DNA of 64,000 bases from Streptomyces sp. SDr-06 (lineage in GTDB: Bacteria > Actinomycetota > Actinomycetes > Streptomycetales > Streptomycetaceae), in NCBI RefSeq assembly GCF_003324565.1, contig NZ_QOLA01000010.1:124001-188000 (forward strand). The letters are read 5' to 3'. The notes beneath the pieces were generated by a model. The model worked only from the letters and a program-made list of their open reading frames with translations. It had not been told where the DNA came from and searched no databases. Below, piece after piece: positions 16,888-25,216 of this stretch (the stretch's first letter is position 1; the number at the start of each line of letters is the position of its first letter). The translations under genes and the position numbers were made by a program.

Positions 16888-17657
16888 TGGTGGTCCTCCT
16901 GTTGGTGGGCGGGTCCTTCGTGTGCTGTGACGCCGAGGGCGGTGAGCAGGCGTTCTCGGTGGTGGCCGAGGAGCGGGTCGCGGTACGAGCGCGGGTGCGG
17001 GCGCTCGATGGCCAGGTCGAGGGCGATGCGGCCCTGGTCGAGCACGAGGACCCGGTCGGCGAGGACGATCGCCTCGTCCACGTCGTGTGTGACGAGCAGG
17101 ATCGAGGGCCGGTGGCGCTGCCACAGCTCGCGCAGGAGTACGTGCATGCGGATGCGGGTCAGCGCGTCCAGGGCCCCGAACGGCTCGTCGGCGAGAAGGA
17201 GTTCGGGCTTCCGCACGAGGGAACGGGCCAGTGCGGCGCGCTGGGCCTCGCCGCCGGACAGTTCGTTGGGCCAGGCTCTCTCGCGCCCCGCGAGCCCCAC
17301 CTCGGCGAGGGCGGCGCGCCCGCGATCGGCGGCCTCCTTGCCGTCCGTCCCTAGCAGCACGTTGTCGAGGACGCGGCGCCAGGGCAGCAGCCGGGAGTCC
17401 TGGAACACCACGGACACCCGTTCCGGGGCGGTCAGTTGACCGCTTCCCGCGACGCGGTGGTCGAGCCCGGCGATGGCGCGAAGCAGTGTGCTCTTGCCGG
17501 AGCCGCTGTGCCCGAGCAGGGCCGTGAACTGTCCGGCCGGGAGATCGAGGTCGATGCCGTCGAGGACCGTACGGCCGCCGAAGGAGCGGGTCAGTCCGGC
17601 CAGGCGGACCGCCGGGACTTCCTCGATCGTGGTCAGTTGCTCAGTGTGCGTCGCCAC
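16884..17657 (-). CDS. ABC transporter ATP-binding protein, SsuB/TauB type
   Basis: 257 residues from GTG 17657. Walker A GHSGSGKST (49-57), Q-loop VVFQDSRLLPW, signature LSGGEAQR (133-140), Walker B LLLADEP (about 153-159) and the switch His in VTHDVDEA are all intact. FQDSRLLPW is characteristic of the nitrate/sulfonate/taurine group. The start lies inside the end of the permease gene (25-base overlap) and the stop overlaps the monooxygenase start, so the operon is tightly coupled. Confidence 0.92.
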   Translation of the reverse strand: MATHTEQLTTIEEVPAVRLAGLTRSFGGRTVLDGIDLDLPAGQFTALLGHSGSGKSTLLRAIAGLDHRVAGSGQLTAPERVSVVFQDSRLLPWRRVLDNVLLGTDGKEAADRGRAALAEVGLAGRERAWPNELSGGEAQRAALARSLVRKPELLLADEPFGALDALTRIRMHVLLRELWQRHRPSILLVTHDVDEAIVLADRVLVLDQGRIALDLAIERPHPRSYRDPLLGHHRERLLTALGVTAHEGPAHQQEDHQ

Positions 17658-18490
17658 GACAGCACCCTCCGTTCGACGAGGCGGACCGCGCTGTCGGAGA
17701 CGAGGCCGAAGACGCCGTAGATCAGCAGGCCGACGAGAATGATGTCGGTGCGTCCGTAGTTCTGGGCCTGGAACATCAGGTAGCCGAGGCCGCTGGTGGC
17801 GTTGATCTGTTCCAGGACGACCAGGGAGAGCCACGAGCCGGTGACCCCCAGGCGCAGGCCCACGAAGAAGCCGGGCAGCGCGCCGGGGATGACGATCTGC
17901 CGGACGAAGCGGATCCTGGACAGGCCCTGGACTTCGGCGAGTTCGACGTAGCGGTGGTCGATGCCGGACAGCGCGGCGTGCAGGTTCAGGTAGATCGGGA
18001 TGTACACGACGATGGCGATGATCGCGATCTTGAAGGTCTCGCCGATGCCGAGCCAGAGGATGAACAGCGGAATCAGACCGAGGGTGGGGATCGCCCGGTT
18101 GAGCTGGACGGTTCCGTCGATCAGTGCCTCGCCGACCCGGCTGAGCCCGGCCACGAGCGCGAGGACCACACCGGCGGTCAGTCCGAGGGCGAACCCGTAG
18201 CCGGCACGTTCGAGCGAGGTGAGCACATCGGTGGGCAGGGTGCCGTCGCTCCACAGTTGGCCGGCCGTGCGCAGCACCGTCCACGGCGCCGGGACCGCGG
18301 CGGGGTCCAGCTTCCCGGCGCCGGACGAGGTCGCCCACAGGGCGAGCACGAGCCCCGGGCCGATGAGCCGGGAGGCGGGCAGCCGCTTGCCGGGAGCGAG
18401 GGCGCGGCGTCGGGTGCGCAGTACAGGACGGGCGTGCTCGGCGGATGACGACACCAGCGGTGTGGTCGCGGTGGTGGTCATGGCCGTCAC
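17633..18490 (-). CDS. ABC transporter permease, SsuC/TauC type
   Basis: 285 residues from GTG 18490 (GTGA overlap with the binding-protein stop); ATG 18481 is an alternative start three codons in. About six hydrophobic segments and the EAA-like cytoplasmic loop ELAEVQGLSRIRFVRQIVIP GALPG. Belongs to the sulfonate/nitrate/taurine permease group. Works with the ATPase and lipoprotein encoded on each side. Confidence 0.9.
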   Translation of the reverse strand: MTAMTTTATTPLVSSSAEHARPVLRTRRRALAPGKRLPASRLIGPGLVLALWATSSGAGKLDPAAVPAPWTVLRTAGQLWSDGTLPTDVLTSLERAGYGFALGLTAGVVLALVAGLSRVGEALIDGTVQLNRAIPTLGLIPLFILWLGIGETFKIAIIAIVVYIPIYLNLHAALSGIDHRYVELAEVQGLSRIRFVRQIVIPGALPGFFVGLRLGVTGSWLSLVVLEQINATSGLGYLMFQAQNYGRTDIILVGLLIYGVFGLVSDSAVRLVERRVLSWRRTLSN

Positions 18491-19560
18491 CTCTGGTACT
18501 CGGCCGGGACAGCCTTGGCGGCAAGACTCTCGAAGCGCCGGTCGAAGAGCGAGTCGACCTTGAACCGTTTCACGAAGCCGCCCTCGGCGAGCAGGTCCGC
18601 GGTCTCCTGCTCCCACTTCACCGCCTCGTCCCAACGGGGCGGGAACAAAGGCTTGTTGGCGAGGGCGGTGATCGACCGGGCCTGTGTGGGGGTGAGGTTC
18701 TGGGTCTTGACGTAGAACTCCTCGTTCCAGGCGTCCGGGTGCTCGTACGCCCACACCTGCCCCTTGGCCCAGCGGGGGATGTACGCGGCGACGGCCGCGG
18801 CCTTGGCGGGGTCGGCGAGGACGGAGGTGGGCGCCCACAGCAGGTTGAGGAGGTCCACGACGTCGGTCGGGATGGTGTGGGCGCCCTTGGGCCCGTATTG
18901 CTTGAGGTAGGCAGGAGCCTGGCTGTTGGCGAGCGGGGCGATGTCGACCTGGCCCGCCTGGAGTGCGGTGAGGAACTGATTGCTCGTCAGCGGTATGAGG
19001 TGTACGTCGCCATCCTGCAATCCGGCCTGCTTCAGGGCGCGCAGCAGGACGACGCCCTGCGCCTGTCCCTGCGAGAAGGCCAGCTTCTTCCCCTTGAAAC
19101 CCTGGACGTCCCGGATGTCACTGCCGGGCTTCGTGGCGAACACATAGCTCGGCTTGCGGGTGATGTCGATCGCCACGATCTTCGCGTCGTACCCCTGGAA
19201 GTGCGCCTGGATGGGCGGGATGCCCGCGTTGTTGGCGAGGTCCAGGGACTTGGCGCGGAAGGCGTTGATGACATCGGGACCGGCGCCGGTGTTCACCCAG
19301 TCCGACACGGTGAAGGGCAGGTCGGTCAGGCCCGCCAGCTTGAACTGGAGCTGCTGGACGCCCTGGTACGAGGCGATCTTCAGGCTCGTCCCGGAGGGGA
19401 CGGTGGTGGCCAGCGGGGCGGACAGGGACGCTTTGACCTTGGAGTCGGCGGCGCTGGCACCCGCGCAACCGGTGAGGGAGGCAGCGGCGGCGACGCCGAG
19501 CAAGGAGGACAGGAACAGCCGCCGGTCGACACCGGGCACGGCTGGGGACGCTGGTGGCAT
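18487..19560 (-). CDS. ABC transporter substrate-binding lipoprotein, SsuA type
   Basis: 357 residues. The N-terminus has a twin-arginine-like DRRLFLSSLLG followed by a hydrophobic stretch and lipobox LTGC (Cys about 32), so it is probably a Tat-exported lipoprotein. The mature part follows the NMT1/SsuA pattern: TSLKIASYQGVQQLQFKLAG, then DVINAFRAKSLDLANNAG and LTSNQFLTALQAGQVDIAPL. The C-terminal region has several Trp that may line the ligand site. First structural gene of the organosulfur operon, 240 bases after a Cys-ending leader peptide. Confidence 0.9.
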   Translation of the reverse strand: MPPASPAVPGVDRRLFLSSLLGVAAAASLTGCAGASAADSKVKASLSAPLATTVPSGTSLKIASYQGVQQLQFKLAGLTDLPFTVSDWVNTGAGPDVINAFRAKSLDLANNAGIPPIQAHFQGYDAKIVAIDITRKPSYVFATKPGSDIRDVQGFKGKKLAFSQGQAQGVVLLRALKQAGLQDGDVHLIPLTSNQFLTALQAGQVDIAPLANSQAPAYLKQYGPKGAHTIPTDVVDLLNLLWAPTSVLADPAKAAAVAAYIPRWAKGQVWAYEHPDAWNEEFYVKTQNLTPTQARSITALANKPLFPPRWDEAVKWEQETADLLAEGGFVKRFKVDSLFDRRFESLAAKAVPAEYQR

Positions 19561-19799
19561 GGAGGAACTCCGTCAGGTCAAGGGAAACTCACGAGGCTGG
19601 AATTCGTGCGCCATTTCCGGTATCCGGGCACGGAGAAGTACCAGAAGAAGAGGGGAAGGGAGCGCAGAAATTGGGCGCACAGTGAAGGCGCGCCAGAAGC
19701 ATGAAAGGGTGCGCGGGGTCGAGTGCGTCCGTACGTCAACATGGCCGCAACAATGCGTCACTTCATCGATGCGTCAACCCGTCGAGCACACGCGCCACA

Positions 19800-19952
19800 T
19801 CAGCGACAGAGGGTGCGGCCGATCCGCATCAGATCGATGAAACGGCACTTGGTCAGCGGAACCTGCCGTGTGGCTGCCGGCGCGACACCGCCGATCCGGT
19901 CGCGGGCCTGCCGCGTCCGGATCACCGGGGAGAATTCCTGCGCGCTGCTCAT
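19800..19952 (-). CDS. Putative sulfur-operon leader peptide
   Basis: A 50-codon frame ends CRFIDLMRIGRTLCR-stop. Streptomyces sulfur-acquisition operons are commonly preceded by short leader peptides ending in a R.H.DL.R..S..C-type motif, and this matches except for Phe in place of His. Two cysteine codons lie near its end, as expected for a cysteine-sensing attenuator. The ATG at 19952 and the GTG at 19928 are both possible; AGGA before the GTG is the better ribosome binding site. It lies 240 bases before the binding-protein gene on the same strand. Regulation is inferred from position and motif. Confidence 0.55.
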   Translation of the reverse strand: MSSAQEFSPVIRTRQARDRIGGVAPAATRQVPLTKCRFIDLMRIGRTLCR

Positions 19953-20030
19953 GCCCAGAATGTTCGCGGCCCGGCAGAGCCCCTGTCAACATTCGGAGTT
20001 TCTGAATTAATTCGATCCCGCACGCATACC

Positions 20031-21212
20031 TCATATCGCCGACACACCCAGCGGATCGCGGTAGAGCACGTCGAGCGCGACGGAACCGCCCGCCACAGCG
20101 AGGACACAATCCGGGAAACTGCTCGGCACGACCAGCGCGGAACGCCCCTCCCCCACGGCCTCGCGCACCGCGCGGAGGCAATCGTCCCGGTACAGCACCC
20201 CGGCCTCGGTGATGACGACCGTCTCCGGGTTGAGCACGTCGAGCAGCAGCCCGGCCGCCCGCCCGACCATCCTGGCCCGCTCCATGAGGAGCCCTACCGC
20301 GACCGGACTCCCCTCGGCCGCGGCCCGCACGACGTGCATCGGGTTCGCCGTGCTGATGACCCCCCGCTCGCGCGCGCGGCGGCACAGCGTCCTTTCACTC
20401 AGCTCGACTTGGAGGCATCCGGTCCGTCCGCAGGCGCACGGCTCCGTGCCGCCTTCCAGCGGCAGATGGGCGATCGCCCCCGCCTGCGAGCGGGGGCCGT
20501 GGTGCACCTGGTCGTGGGTGGCGAACGCGGCGTCGACCACATTGCCGACGAAGAGGTGCAGGACGCTCCGGCTCCCCCGCGCCCGCCCGAACAGCCGCTC
20601 CCCCTCGACCAACGCCCTTGCGTGGCCGTCCACGTGGACCGGCAGGCCGGTGTGCGCGCCGATCACCTCGCGGACGGCCACGTCACGCCAGCCGAGGAGT
20701 CCGTGCTCGACAAGGGTCCCGGCATCGCGGTCCACCCAGCCCCCGGCGGCCACACCAATGCCCAGCGGTGTCCGGTTGTCGGCCTGCGCGAGGAGTGCGC
20801 CGAGTCCGTCGGCGGCGTTCGCGAGGGCCCGGCCCGGCTCAGTTCCTGCGTCATGGAGCAGGCGCCGCTCGGCGATCACCCGCCCGCGCAGGTCGAGCAG
20901 CGCGACGGTGGTGTAGTGAACGGCCACGTGCACCCCGCCGACCACGAACCGGGAGGTGTCCAGATCGACGGGGATGTGCGGGCGCCCGGCGCCCTTCGAC
21001 TGCCGGGGCACGGCAGCCTCCCGGATCAGGCCGAGCGCGCCCAACTGGGCACAGTGCTCCGTCACCGAGGCCGGGGAGAGGCCGGTCAGCCGGGCGATGG
21101 TGCTCCGGGCGACTGGCCCGTGCTCAAGGACGGACCGCAGGACGATGCTGGCGCTCGTCCTGCGCCGCGCGCTGTCCGCGGCCCGCCGTGCCGCTGGGGG
21201 TGCCGTTGCCAT
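20031..21212 (-). CDS. ROK-family transcriptional regulator
   Basis: 393 residues from ATG 21212 with GAGGAA upstream. An N-terminal MarR-like helix-turn-helix (STIARLTGLSPASVTEHCAQ) is joined to a ROK domain with GIGVAAGGWVD, FVGNVVDAAF and the zinc motif CACGRTGC. ROK regulators bind sugars or sugar phosphates and usually repress. Same orientation as, and upstream of, the organosulfur operon; whether it controls that operon is unproven. A sulfosugar-type ligand would reconcile the two and is speculation. Confidence 0.85.
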   Translation of the reverse strand: MATAPPAARRAADSARRRTSASIVLRSVLEHGPVARSTIARLTGLSPASVTEHCAQLGALGLIREAAVPRQSKGAGRPHIPVDLDTSRFVVGGVHVAVHYTTVALLDLRGRVIAERRLLHDAGTEPGRALANAADGLGALLAQADNRTPLGIGVAAGGWVDRDAGTLVEHGLLGWRDVAVREVIGAHTGLPVHVDGHARALVEGERLFGRARGSRSVLHLFVGNVVDAAFATHDQVHHGPRSQAGAIAHLPLEGGTEPCACGRTGCLQVELSERTLCRRARERGVISTANPMHVVRAAAEGSPVAVGLLMERARMVGRAAGLLLDVLNPETVVITEAGVLYRDDCLRAVREAVGEGRSALVVPSSFPDCVLAVAGGSVALDVLYRDPLGVSAI

Positions 21213-21596
21213 GGGTTTCCTCGGGAGCTGATCCGACACTGCGCCGTCTCGTCGTCGGCGATCGGGACTCGCTCCGGCCGCCTCAGCTCGGGCGACAGGT
21301 GGCCGTACCTTGGCGGCGCAGGTCGACATAGCGACGCGACGCGAAGTTCTCAGCCTGGGCGACCATGGCCCGACGCTAGCAAACCGGCAGGCGGCTGCCC
21401 AGATGCCGACCACGGTATGGACGGTCCCCTCGCGCTGTTCAGCCAACGGCGACCAGGAGGTCGAGGACACCGAGCGCGAAGTCGGTCGGCAGCCTGCCCG
21501 TACTCCTGAGGAAAGCCCGTCACGCCTGCGCGCCTCGTCGTCACCTCGCCCGCCGCCTTGTCCCACGTCCTCGGTGACCGAGCCTGAACAGCAAGC
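21213..21596. other. Intergenic, nothing recognised
   Basis: 384 bp between the ROK gene start and the end of the NCS2 permease gene. No gene or clear hairpin seen. Confidence 0.4.
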
Positions 21597-22916
21597 TCAT
21601 GCGGCCCTGCTGCGGCTCCGCTCCCCCGGCCGAACCGGACCGCGCAGTACGGCTGTTGAGGCAGGTGCGTGCAGCAGCACGGCAGTGAGCGTGCCCGCGA
21701 CCACCCCGCTGCCCATGACTGTGCGCAGCCAGGCGGGAAGGCCGGTGTAGAGGCCCGGAGAGAGAACGGGCAAGAGGCCCGCCGTCAGGGCGAGGGCGGC
21801 GACCATCGCCCCGGAGCCTTCGCTCAGCTCGGCTCGGCCGAGCATCTCCACGCCCATCACCGCGATCACCGCGTACACGACGAGCGCCGAACCGCCGACC
21901 ACCGGGGCGGGCAGCCCCGCCACCAGACGCGAGAGCGGGGAGCAGAGCCCCGCGAGGACCAGCAGGGCTCCCGCCGCCGCCGTCACATACCGGCTGCGCA
22001 CCCCCGTGAGCCGGCCGATGCCGATGTTCTCCGCACTGGTCACCATCAATGACGTCCCGAACAGGCCACCGGCAAGGGAGACCAGCGCGTCGGCGCGCGC
22101 CACGCGCGGAACGTCGCGGCCAGGGCAGGGAACTCGGCCCGTGATCTCGCTGTTCAGTACGGTCTGGCCGGTGATCTCGGCCAGTGTGGTGAGGCTGAAC
22201 ACCAGCATCGGCAGCGCGGCCAGGACGTCGAAGTGCGGCGCTCCGTAGGGCAGGAACGCGGGCAGGGCGAAGCCCGAGCCCGGCGCCGGCGTGAAGGCGC
22301 CGAGCCCGGTGGCCAGCGCGATCAAGGCGCCCGTCACCATGCCGACCAGTACCGCCGCCTGCCGCCACACCCCGGGCAGCACGAAGTGGGCGACAACCGT
22401 TGCCAGCACGGTGAGCGCGGCGAGGGTGAGTGCCCGTGCCCCTGTCGTGGCGCCGGGGCCGGCGACGAGCTGGGCGGCGACACGGATCATGGAGATGCCG
22501 ATCAGCAGCACCGTCACCCCCATCACCAGCGGCGGGAACAGGCGCACCACCCGCGCGTACAGCGGCACGACGGCCAGGAGCAGGGCGGCTGCGAGCAGCA
22601 CCGAGCCGCTTGCCACGGCGGGCCCGTGGTCATGGGCTATCTGGAGGAACAGCGCGGCCGCCGCCCCGCCGGGGAGCATCACGAACGGCAGCCGGGCCCC
22701 GAATGTCCACACCCCGAGCGACTGGAGCAGTGACCCGCCGCCGCACAGCACCAGCACGGTGCTCATGAGGGATGCCGTGGACGCGGGCGACAGGCGCAGG
22801 GCGGCCGAAGTCAGGAAGACAGTGGAGACGGGGGCCGCGACCATGGCGAGGACGTGCTGCGCGGCCAGGGGCAGAAGCCGGGCGGGCGGCACGCGTTCGT
22901 TGCTGGCGGACGTCAT
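21597..22916 (-). CDS. NCS2-family (uracil/xanthine-type) nucleobase permease
   Basis: 439 residues. ATG 22916 forms an ATGA overlap with the stop of the arylsulfotransferase-like gene; upstream codons in the same frame are its antisense. Twelve or more hydrophobic segments with NCS2 landmarks: QHVLAMVAAPVSTVFLTSAA near the start, FSLTTLAEITGQTVLNSEIT in the middle and MVTSAENIGIGRLTGVRSRY later. NCS2 carriers bring uracil, xanthine or urate in with protons or Na+. Coupled with an arylsulfotransferase-like protein, an unusual partner. Confidence 0.85.
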   Translation of the reverse strand: MTSASNERVPPARLLPLAAQHVLAMVAAPVSTVFLTSAALRLSPASTASLMSTVLVLCGGGSLLQSLGVWTFGARLPFVMLPGGAAAALFLQIAHDHGPAVASGSVLLAAALLLAVVPLYARVVRLFPPLVMGVTVLLIGISMIRVAAQLVAGPGATTGARALTLAALTVLATVVAHFVLPGVWRQAAVLVGMVTGALIALATGLGAFTPAPGSGFALPAFLPYGAPHFDVLAALPMLVFSLTTLAEITGQTVLNSEITGRVPCPGRDVPRVARADALVSLAGGLFGTSLMVTSAENIGIGRLTGVRSRYVTAAAGALLVLAGLCSPLSRLVAGLPAPVVGGSALVVYAVIAVMGVEMLGRAELSEGSGAMVAALALTAGLLPVLSPGLYTGLPAWLRTVMGSGVVAGTLTAVLLHAPASTAVLRGPVRPGERSRSRAA

Positions 22917-24049
22917 GGCCGTGCCACCAGCCAGGGCAGCTCGGCGGGCGTGTAGCGGTAGGCGCGGAAGACGGCGTTCGGCTCGGCCGGGAAGAGCCGC
23001 CGTACCTCCGACTCCTCGTAGCCGCCGAACTGCGGCACGACGAACTCCCAGCACAGATAGCCCTCCCGGGTCACCTCGAAGAGCCGGCCGGCCGGTGAGT
23101 CGGTGACCAGGGTGTTGCCGTTGGGCAGCCGTTGGGCGGCGCCCATGAACGGTGCGAAGAAGGACTCGCGGGCCGGATCGTGGTACTCCCACACCACCGC
23201 ACCGCTCGCCCGGTCGAGTTCGACCAGGCGCGAGTACGGCACGTCGTGCCCCGGACGGTAGACCCCGTTGTCGAAGACCAGAAGGTTGCCGTCGGGCAGT
23301 TCGCTCGGATGGTGCTGCTGGGAGACCGTGCCGGGCTCGGTGCGCCACAGGACCTCGCCGGTGTCCCGGCCGATCACCACCACCGCGGACACGCTGCGCA
23401 GACTCGCCAGGACATTGCCGTCGGCGAGCGGCGTCACGCTGTTGATCAGTGGCCAGTGCTCGCGCCCGTAGTCCGGGTGGAGCGGATAGTCGGCACGGTC
23501 CAGGTGCTCGGCGGCGCTCCACGACCACAGCTCGGTGCCGTCCGGCCCGACCTCCTTGATGGTGTCCGCCCACACCGTGGTTCCGTCCGCCTCCGAACCA
23601 GCGACCCCGCCCCGAACCGCGGCGGCCTCGGCGCCGCGCAGCGGTTCGAGGGCCGTGTACAGGATCCGCCCGTCGCCGAGGTGATGGGCGTCGTGATGCT
23701 GGTAGGGGTCGCGGTGCTCGCGCAGCACCGTGCCGTCGGGGGCCGCTTCGAGCATCACTCCTCCCCGGTACTTGTGCCACATCGCGAACAGCGCCTTCTC
23801 ACCCGGCAGCACCCCGTTGTAGGCGAGGTTCCCGTTGCCGAGGATGCGGGCGTGGCGCCCCGGCCGGTACGGCATCCGCCAGGTGTGCACGGCTTCACCG
23901 TGCAGATCCACCAGGTACACCTCGCCGCCGCCGGTCAGCGGCGCGTACAGCGTGAACCCGGGGCAGACCGCCTGGGGATCGAGCGCGATGAGGCCGGTTC
24001 CACGTCGGCGGCGCTGGTTCTGGTCCACGACGGGCACGTCTGTGGTCAC
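22913..24049 (-). CDS. Arylsulfotransferase (ASST)-like beta-propeller protein, cytosolic
   Basis: 378 residues from GTG 24049, preceded by AAGGAGG. Repeated propeller blades with the ASST pattern: HTWRMPYRPGRHARILGNGN, YQHHDAHHLGDGRILYTALE, INSVTPLADGNVLASLRSVS, QQHHPSELPDGNLLVFDNG and AAQRLPNGNTLVTDS. Conserved His occur in the QHHDAHH and QHHPSE motifs, where the sulfate-accepting His of ASST enzymes lies. There is no signal peptide, unlike the periplasmic E. coli enzyme, so the true substrate may differ. Coupled to the NCS2 permease and divergent from an XRE-cupin regulator. Confidence 0.8.
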   Translation of the reverse strand: MTTDVPVVDQNQRRRRGTGLIALDPQAVCPGFTLYAPLTGGGEVYLVDLHGEAVHTWRMPYRPGRHARILGNGNLAYNGVLPGEKALFAMWHKYRGGVMLEAAPDGTVLREHRDPYQHHDAHHLGDGRILYTALEPLRGAEAAAVRGGVAGSEADGTTVWADTIKEVGPDGTELWSWSAAEHLDRADYPLHPDYGREHWPLINSVTPLADGNVLASLRSVSAVVVIGRDTGEVLWRTEPGTVSQQHHPSELPDGNLLVFDNGVYRPGHDVPYSRLVELDRASGAVVWEYHDPARESFFAPFMGAAQRLPNGNTLVTDSPAGRLFEVTREGYLCWEFVVPQFGGYEESEVRRLFPAEPNAVFRAYRYTPAELPWLVARP

Positions 24050-24060
24050 AACACCCTCCT

Positions 24061-24093
24061 TCAAAGTTTTTTTGATAGCTCCAAACCTGTTTG
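24061..24093. promoter_or_regulatory. Two dyads between the ASST-like and XRE-cupin genes
   Basis: TCAAA-n5-TTTGA at 24061-24075 and CAAAC-ct-GTTTG at 24082-24093 lie in an AT-rich patch just before the ASST-like start. The second overlaps a plus-strand TTGACA at 24091-24096. They are candidate operators for the divergent XRE-cupin regulator. Confidence 0.5.
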
Positions 24094-24180
24094 ACAGTAG
24101 AGGTGGACTGTGTCGGCGGTGTGACAGGAATACGAAGTCATCTGCGATGCGTAAAGTGATCCCTGGGGAGGGCCTACACG

Positions 24181-24744
24181 ATGAACGAGACAGACGCCAC
24201 GGGCCAGGGGCCCCGCCTCGGCGGCGCGGTACGCCGCCGACGCCGGGCGCTCGACCTGACACTCGCGGCCGTCGCGGAACGCAGCGACCTGTCCGTGCCC
24301 TTCCTCAGCCAGATCGAGAATGAGCGGGCCCGCCCCAGCATGCGCTCCCTCCAACGCCTGGCCGACGCCCTGGGCACCACCGCCGTGGCACTGCTCGCGG
24401 CCGCCGACGCCACCGACCGTGTCGTCGATGTCGTACGCGCCGGGGACGACGCGGGCCTCTCGTCCGGGGCCGGGGTGCGCCCGCTGGTGCGGGGCCACCA
24501 TCAGATGCACGCCCTGGAGTTCACCGGTCCACGCGACTCCGACCGCGAATTCCTTCACCCCAATGACGAATTGATGTACGTGGCCGACGGCACGGCCGAA
24601 GTCGAGGCCGACGGCCACACCTACCACCTCGACCAGGGCGACACCCTCTACCTCGCGGGCGGAGTGCGCCACCGCTGGCGCGCCACCGCGCCCGGCACCC
24701 GCGTCCTGGTCGTGGCCGTCTCGGACCACGTCGGCGGCGCCTGA
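24181..24744 (+). CDS. XRE-family regulator with C-terminal cupin domain
   Basis: 187 residues. GGGGAGGG lies nine bases before the ATG. Residues ~11-65 form an XRE helix-turn-helix (RRRRALDLTLAAVAERSDLS VPFLSQIENERARPS). Residues ~100-187 form a cupin (DELMYVADGTAEVEADGHTY, then GDTLYLAGGVRHRW) that would bind a small effector. PuuR and many catabolic repressors share this architecture. Divergent from ASST-like/NCS2, with two dyads between, so it most likely controls them and itself. Confidence 0.88.
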   Translation: MNETDATGQGPRLGGAVRRRRRALDLTLAAVAERSDLSVPFLSQIENERARPSMRSLQRLADALGTTAVALLAAADATDRVVDVVRAGDDAGLSSGAGVRPLVRGHHQMHALEFTGPRDSDREFLHPNDELMYVADGTAEVEADGHTYHLDQGDTLYLAGGVRHRWRATAPGTRVLVVAVSDHVGGA

Positions 24745-25216
24745 CAGCCGGCGCTGCCTCCACTGCCGATCACCGACACCAGCTACGCGTCCTCAAGGAA
24801 GCAGGCCCCGAGCCATTCAGCCCGCCGGGCACCGAACGGCCCTTGACCGGGGCAAGTTGAAGAAGAAAGAGGCGACCGGGTGACTGAGGCCGCGCTCGCT
24901 CGTTGAGCGTGGCGGTCAAGGAAGAAGTGCACGAATACAGTCCCGGGATCCGGTCAGATCCCGGGACTTCGCACGCGACCGCCGCCTCCGTCGTCGTCAC
25001 GGTCACCGGATGCCCCCAGCACTGCAGGCGGTCTCAGTTCAGGCGGGTGGCGGCGCAGACCTCGATGGCGTCGCGCTCCCAGGCGGCACGGCCAGCCATT
25101 CCCTCCACGGCGGGCAGCTCGGATTCACGCCGGACGCGCCCACGTGACGGGGCACCTGCAGCGACGACGCAACCCTCTCCCAGCGCGCTGCCGCGCCCCT
25201 GGGCGCGGCGGGACGC
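24745..25216. other. Intergenic with one perfect hairpin
   Basis: 472 bp without a gene I can support. A perfect hairpin (GTCCCGGGATC, 6-base loop, GATCCCGGGAC) lies at 24940-24967 and could be a terminator. A short minus-strand frame ending ERDAIEVCAATRLN at about 25035 looks protein-like but has no start or family. Confidence 0.4.

Noticed and set aside
20618..21331. Plus-strand frames opposite the ROK gene
   Set aside because: Antisense shadows with no start signals.
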